Positions 4,624 to 5,300 of a stretch of DNA of 5,300 nucleotides are shown in pieces. The notes below the pieces were generated by a model. The model saw only the letters and a list, made by a program, of their open reading frames with translations, had not been told where the DNA came from and did not search any database. Position 1 is the stretch's first letter. Each line of letters opens with the position of its first letter. Origin of the DNA: JAVDCA01 sp036491235 (lineage in GTDB: Bacteria; Pseudomonadota; Alphaproteobacteria; Rhizobiales; Xanthobacteraceae); the NCBI GenBank assembly GCA_036491235.1, contig DASXCK010000351.1, forward strand, positions 1 to 5,300. The letters run 5' to 3'. A program made the position numbers and the translations under genes.

Positions 4624-5052
4624 ATGACAATCGACGAGATCATCGAAAACTTCGCTCTCCTCGACGACTGGGACGACCGCTATCGGTATGTGATCGAGCT
4701 CGGCCGCGAGCTCGCACCGCTGCCCGAGGCGGAGCGCACCGATGCCAACAAGGTGCAGGGCTGCGCGAGCCAAGTTTGGCTCGACACGCATGTGCAGCGA
4801 GACGGCGACGCCGGCCCGGTGCTCACGTTCGACGGCGACAGCGACGCGCATATCGTGCGCGGGCTGATCGCCATCCTGTTCGTGATCTACTCCGGCAAGT
4901 CGGCGCGCGACATCGTGTCGACCGACGCGGTCGCCGTATTCGAGCGGCTCGGCCTGCGCGAGCACCTGACGCCACAACGCTCGAACGGCTTCCGCTCGAT
5001 GGTCGAGCGCATCAAGCGCGACGCGCACGCGGCGCTCGCCGAAGCAGCGTAA
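4624..5052 (+). CDS. sufE: Cysteine desulfuration protein SufE
   Basis: SufE accepts persulfide sulfur from the cysteine desulfurase SufS and passes it to the SUF scaffold for Fe-S cluster assembly in the cytosol. The 142-residue product has the family's usual length and pattern. It begins MTIDEIIENFALLDDWDDRYRYVIELGR (residues 1-28, quoted in part: DDWDDRYRYVIELGR). The active-site cysteine is Cys46 in NKVQGCASQVWL. It continues with GLIAILFVIYSGKSARDI (80-97) and ends with the conserved HLTPQRSNGFRSMVERIK. The ATG at 4624 is chosen because MTIDEIIENF is the normal start. The frame stays open upstream to a TTG at 4567, but that adds only repeat-encoded residues. There is no clear Shine-Dalgarno before the ATG. 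The gene stands alone, separated from DUF5330 by a terminator, with no other suf gene in the window. It converges on the mucR family gene with a 43-base gap. Confidence 0.95.
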   Translation: MTIDEIIENFALLDDWDDRYRYVIELGRELAPLPEAERTDANKVQGCASQVWLDTHVQRDGDAGPVLTFDGDSDAHIVRGLIAILFVIYSGKSARDIVSTDAVAVFERLGLREHLTPQRSNGFRSMVERIKRDAHAALAEAA

Positions 5053-5095
5053 GCGTCGACGCCGCTGCGATTCCGGAAAATACCGTGTGGCGAGA

Positions 5096-5300
5096 CTATT
5101 TCCGCCGGCGCCGCTGCTGGCCGAGCCCCATCTGCTTGGCGAGCTGGGAGCGGGCGGCGGCGTAATTCGGCGCGACCATCGGATAGTCGGGCGGCAGATC
5201 CCACTTCTCGCGATAGGCCTCCGGCGTCATGCTGTATTGCGTGCGCAGGTGCCGCTTGAGCGATTTGAATTTCTTCCCGTCCTCCAGGCACACGATGTGG
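5096..5300 (-). CDS. MucR/Ros family transcriptional regulator (partial, N-terminal part outside the window)
   Basis: The visible 67 residues are the C-terminal half of a MucR/Ros protein, a zinc-finger-like DNA-binding regulator that in alphaproteobacteria controls exopolysaccharide, motility and host-interaction genes. The sequence enters as HIVCLEDGKKFKSLKRHL, continues with SMTPEAYREKWDLPPDYPMV and APNYAAARSQLAKQMGLG, and ends in RRRRK. GTG at 5291-5293 is an internal valine codon, not a start, because the frame continues to 5300. Family members are usually about 130-160 residues. Compared with Ros, the second zinc cysteine is Asp (CLED), and the usual second histidine pair is Gln-Tyr (RTQYS). 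Only one Cys and one His of the classical ligand set therefore remain. The fold may be held by other contacts. It converges on sufE. Confidence 0.93.
   Translation of the reverse strand, partial: HIVCLEDGKKFKSLKRHLRTQYSMTPEAYREKWDLPPDYPMVAPNYAAARSQLAKQMGLGQQRRRRK

Noticed and set aside
5074..5104. Possible terminator between the convergent sufE and mucR genes (CGGAAAATA with TATTTCCG)
   Set aside because: The stem is short and AT-rich with a bulge and a 14-base loop, it overlaps the mucR stop codon, and no T-run follows.

Overview
The window is GC-rich DNA that reads as an ordinary chromosomal segment of an alphaproteobacterium. It is most likely from the order Hyphomicrobiales (Rhizobiales), around the Bradyrhizobium/Rhodopseudomonas/Xanthobacteraceae branch. 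The reasons are a MucR/Ros family regulator beside sufE, a DUF5330 protein, a DUF1491 protein and a membrane PAS histidine kinase of the DivJ/PleC cell-cycle type. The assignment comes from recognising protein families, not from a database search.

Layout. Positions 1-3507 hold four genes, all on the minus strand. In transcription order they are: the sensor histidine kinase (1651-3507), a single-pass membrane protein with a peptidoglycan-binding domain (987-1658, overlapping the kinase by 8 bases), DUF1491 (396-740, after a 246-base gap filled with palindromes), and a 63-residue hypothetical protein with a strong Shine-Dalgarno sequence (15-206). From about 3508 to 3917 there is a divergent intergenic region. 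It contains a 19-bp tandem repeat, a CtrA-like site, an AT-rich patch and a 9-bp inverted repeat. On the plus strand follow the secreted or membrane-anchored DUF5330 protein (3918-4346), a clear intrinsic terminator (4426-4470), and sufE (4624-5052) behind a repeat-bearing leader. A mucR family gene (5096-5300, minus strand, 5' end outside the window) runs convergent with sufE.

How the genes may work together. The kinase and the peptidoglycan-binding protein are almost certainly co-translated, which suggests a link between envelope and cell-cycle signalling. Both TTAA tetramers that I found in the window lie in TTAA-N7-CTAA arrangements upstream of minus-strand genes. This fits CtrA control of the locus but does not prove it. 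SufE is the sulfur-transfer partner of SufS in Fe-S cluster assembly and is probably transcribed alone. MucR is an AT-preferring global regulator.

I see no mobile element, CRISPR array, rRNA, tRNA or defence system. The points most worth a second look are non-coding: the palindromic element upstream of DUF1491, the 19-bp tandem repeat, the CtrA-like sites and the sufE leader repeats. The loss of zinc-ligand residues in the MucR protein is also notable. I found no convincing new multi-gene system.
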